A DNA stretch of 6,301 nt from CAZYTO01 sp964650405 (GTDB taxonomy: Bacteria; Acidobacteriota; Thermoanaerobaculia; Gp7-AA8). A model generated the notes under the pieces. It was not told the origin of the DNA. It did not search any database and worked only from the letters and a program-made list of their open reading frames with translations. The position numbers were made by a program, and so were the translations under genes. The stretch lies in contig CAZYTO010000306.1 in assembly GCA_964650405.1 (NCBI GenBank), positions 1 through 6,301 on the forward strand. Direction: 5' to 3'. This document shows positions 4,884-6,301 of the stretch, one piece after another. Each line of letters opens with the position of its first letter. Position 1 is the first letter of the stretch.

Positions 4884-6301
4884 TCAGTTCCCTGCTACGA
4901 ACAGATGTCCGGCGTTCTGGGAGTAGATCTTCCCGTCGCTGCCGATCGACGTGGGGGTGTAGGCCGCGCCGAGGGCGAGCTGCTGGAAGAGACGCTGTCC
5001 GAGAGTGCCGCCCTGGTTGATCGAGTAGAGCCAGCCGTCTTCGCTGTTCGCGTAGACCTTGCCGCCGGCGTCGACGATGAAGGCGTTCACGCACCACTCG
5101 AAACCGTGCGGGTGATCCGACACGCAGGTGATGCTGTTGTCGGGGTTGCGCGTGCAGCTCAGGGTGTTCGTGTTCTGGAACGACCACTCCTTGTTCATGT
5201 TGTGGTTGAGCTGGGAGATGAAGTACTGCTCCGGATAACCGGGGTTGGTGGCGGTGCGGTCGGGCGGGCAGATCGTGTCGTCATTGCAGTACGAGCCGAG
5301 GCCGCCGTAGTGGTTGTCCTTGGTCACGATCGAATAGGTTGCGCCGTGAGTGTGGATGCCCGGGGTGCAGTCCCAACCAAAGAGGTACGAGCCGAGGAAG
5401 TTGCCGTTCGCGTCGAAGTGGACGAAGTGGCCCTGTGCGTAGTTGTAGCGCGTATAGGTGCCGAAGAGGATCGAGCCGTCCGGAGCGACGACCGGGGATG
5501 CGGAGGAGTCGTCGAGGATGCGGCCGCCTCCAGGCGCGTTGGTGGCAGGATCGACACCGTAGAGGGCACCGGCGCGGCAGCCGCCGGGGGCGCCGTTCGG
5601 CGGAAGCTGGCCACCGGCGGAGAGAGGAACGCCGCAGCCGTCGTTGAAGCGGTTGCGCAGCGAGCGGATCCACTTCTGCGTCAGGTTGCTGTTGATTGCC
5701 AGAAGCCACGTCTCGCGGCTGAGCAGGTGAGCGCGGGTAGCGACGTAGATCGTGCCATCCGGAGCCACGGCCGGGGCGATGTTGAGGCCGGGGCGCTGGG
5801 TGCCGCACTGGACCGTCGGGGGGACGGCCGTCGTCGACGGCGGCCACGGCAGACTGGCTGCCGAGAACGCATTCGTACACTGCGCATTGCCGGCGGGCGT
5901 GCCGGTGGTCAAGGTCGAGTAGCTGACCTTCTCGATGTTGCCGGACGGCGACACGCGGATAATGAACGAATCGGTGATGTCGTCGGCGTACCAGTCCTTC
6001 GTCCCGTTCTTGAGGTTGATGACGTTGTAGAGGATGTTCCCGTTCGCGTCGACCGTCAGCGGGCTGGCGGTGTAGGTCGTGCTATTGACGCTGTTGAACG
6101 GGTTGATGCGGGTGCCGCTGCCCGTGGCCGTGTTGACCTTCCAGATCGAGCCGCCGGCGCCCGGCACGTAGAGGGAGCCGTTTGCCAGGGCCGGGTGGAA
6201 GACCGGTTCCCAGAAGTCGTTCTGGTTGCCGGGCGCTTTCCAGTCGGTGGTGAACTGCCACGCCACGTTCAGACTGCTGCCGCTCCAGGTGTACTTCGTC
6301 T
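4884..6301 (-). CDS. Secreted PQQ-like beta-propeller repeat protein (5' end missing)
   Basis: The visible 471 residues end at TGA 4884-4886. The frame stays open through the window edge (TKYTWSGSSLNVAWQF), so the GTG at 6266 is probably an internal valine and the true start with any signal peptide lies outside. Repeated blade motifs with D-G-x-I-Y/L-x are clear: LANGSLYVPGAGGSIWKVN, VDANGNILYNV, VAPDGTIYVATRAHLL, VAPDGSILFGTYTRYN, DAGGKVYANSEDGWLYSIN and GSDGKIYSQNAGHLF. This is the PQQ-like (pyrrolo-quinoline quinone) propeller pattern, often found in exported binding or scaffold proteins without enzyme activity. Ten cysteines, several in loops such as GGC, WDC and EWC, suggest disulfides and an extracytoplasmic location. 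I see no dehydrogenase-type catalytic motif, so activity is unassigned. A terminator-like hairpin follows it, arguing against strong co-transcription with the next minus-strand gene. Confidence 0.82.
   Translation of the reverse strand, partial: TKYTWSGSSLNVAWQFTTDWKAPGNQNDFWEPVFHPALANGSLYVPGAGGSIWKVNTATGSGTRINPFNSVNSTTYTASPLTVDANGNILYNVINLKNGTKDWYADDITDSFIIRVSPSGNIEKVSYSTLTTGTPAGNAQCTNAFSAASLPWPPSTTAVPPTVQCGTQRPGLNIAPAVAPDGTIYVATRAHLLSRETWLLAINSNLTQKWIRSLRNRFNDGCGVPLSAGGQLPPNGAPGGCRAGALYGVDPATNAPGGGRILDDSSASPVVAPDGSILFGTYTRYNYAQGHFVHFDANGNFLGSYLFGWDCTPGIHTHGATYSIVTKDNHYGGLGSYCNDDTICPPDRTATNPGYPEQYFISQLNHNMNKEWSFQNTNTLSCTRNPDNSITCVSDHPHGFEWCVNAFIVDAGGKVYANSEDGWLYSINQGGTLGQRLFQQLALGAAYTPTSIGSDGKIYSQNAGHLFVAGN

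Noticed and set aside
6264..6266. GTG 6266 as the start of the propeller protein
   Set aside because: The frame stays open to the window edge, no ribosome binding site is visible before it, and no signal peptide follows it although the protein looks exported.

Overview
The window is GC-rich bacterial DNA with densely packed genes. The DUF2911 protein with its TPR-like tail, the secreted PQQ-like propeller, and the tail of what looks like a DUF1579-type protein together suggest Acidobacteriota or a similar soil or sediment lineage. This is inference from gene content only, because there is no marker gene. I see no tRNA, rRNA, CRISPR array, insertion sequence or phage gene.

Plus strand, 1-2417: a head-to-tail run of four genes that looks like one transcription unit. 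The last 23 codons of an upstream gene (1-72) overlap a secreted or periplasmic DUF2911 protein (53-1120). After a 51-base gap comes a zinc-ribbon plus TerB-like protein (start reassigned to GTG 1172). It overlaps by 29 bases a membrane protein of the isoprenylcysteine methyltransferase-like fold (GTG 1797 to 2417). The gap before the zinc-ribbon gene can form a small hairpin that would cover its Shine-Dalgarno sequence.

Convergent zone, 2367-2612: the 3' end of the methyltransferase-like gene is built from GGCGAGCGG repeats. One base beyond its stop codon lies, on the minus strand, the stop of an unannotated 50-codon remnant of a GNAT acetyltransferase. It has a good C-terminal GNAT sequence but no N-terminal half and no start codon.

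Minus strand, 2613-6301: a 686-residue exported membrane-anchored protein of unknown function (start reassigned to ATG 4673). Upstream of it is a 210-base spacer with a second, denser GGCGAGCGG cluster in both orientations and a terminator-like hairpin. Beyond that is a secreted, cysteine-rich PQQ-like beta-propeller protein whose N-terminus runs off the window.

No complete novel system is evident. The most unusual points are the hidden GNAT remnant, the GGCGAGCGG clusters that bracket the unknown membrane protein gene, and two hairpins that would mask ribosome binding sites. No gene-free stretch exceeds 210 bases.
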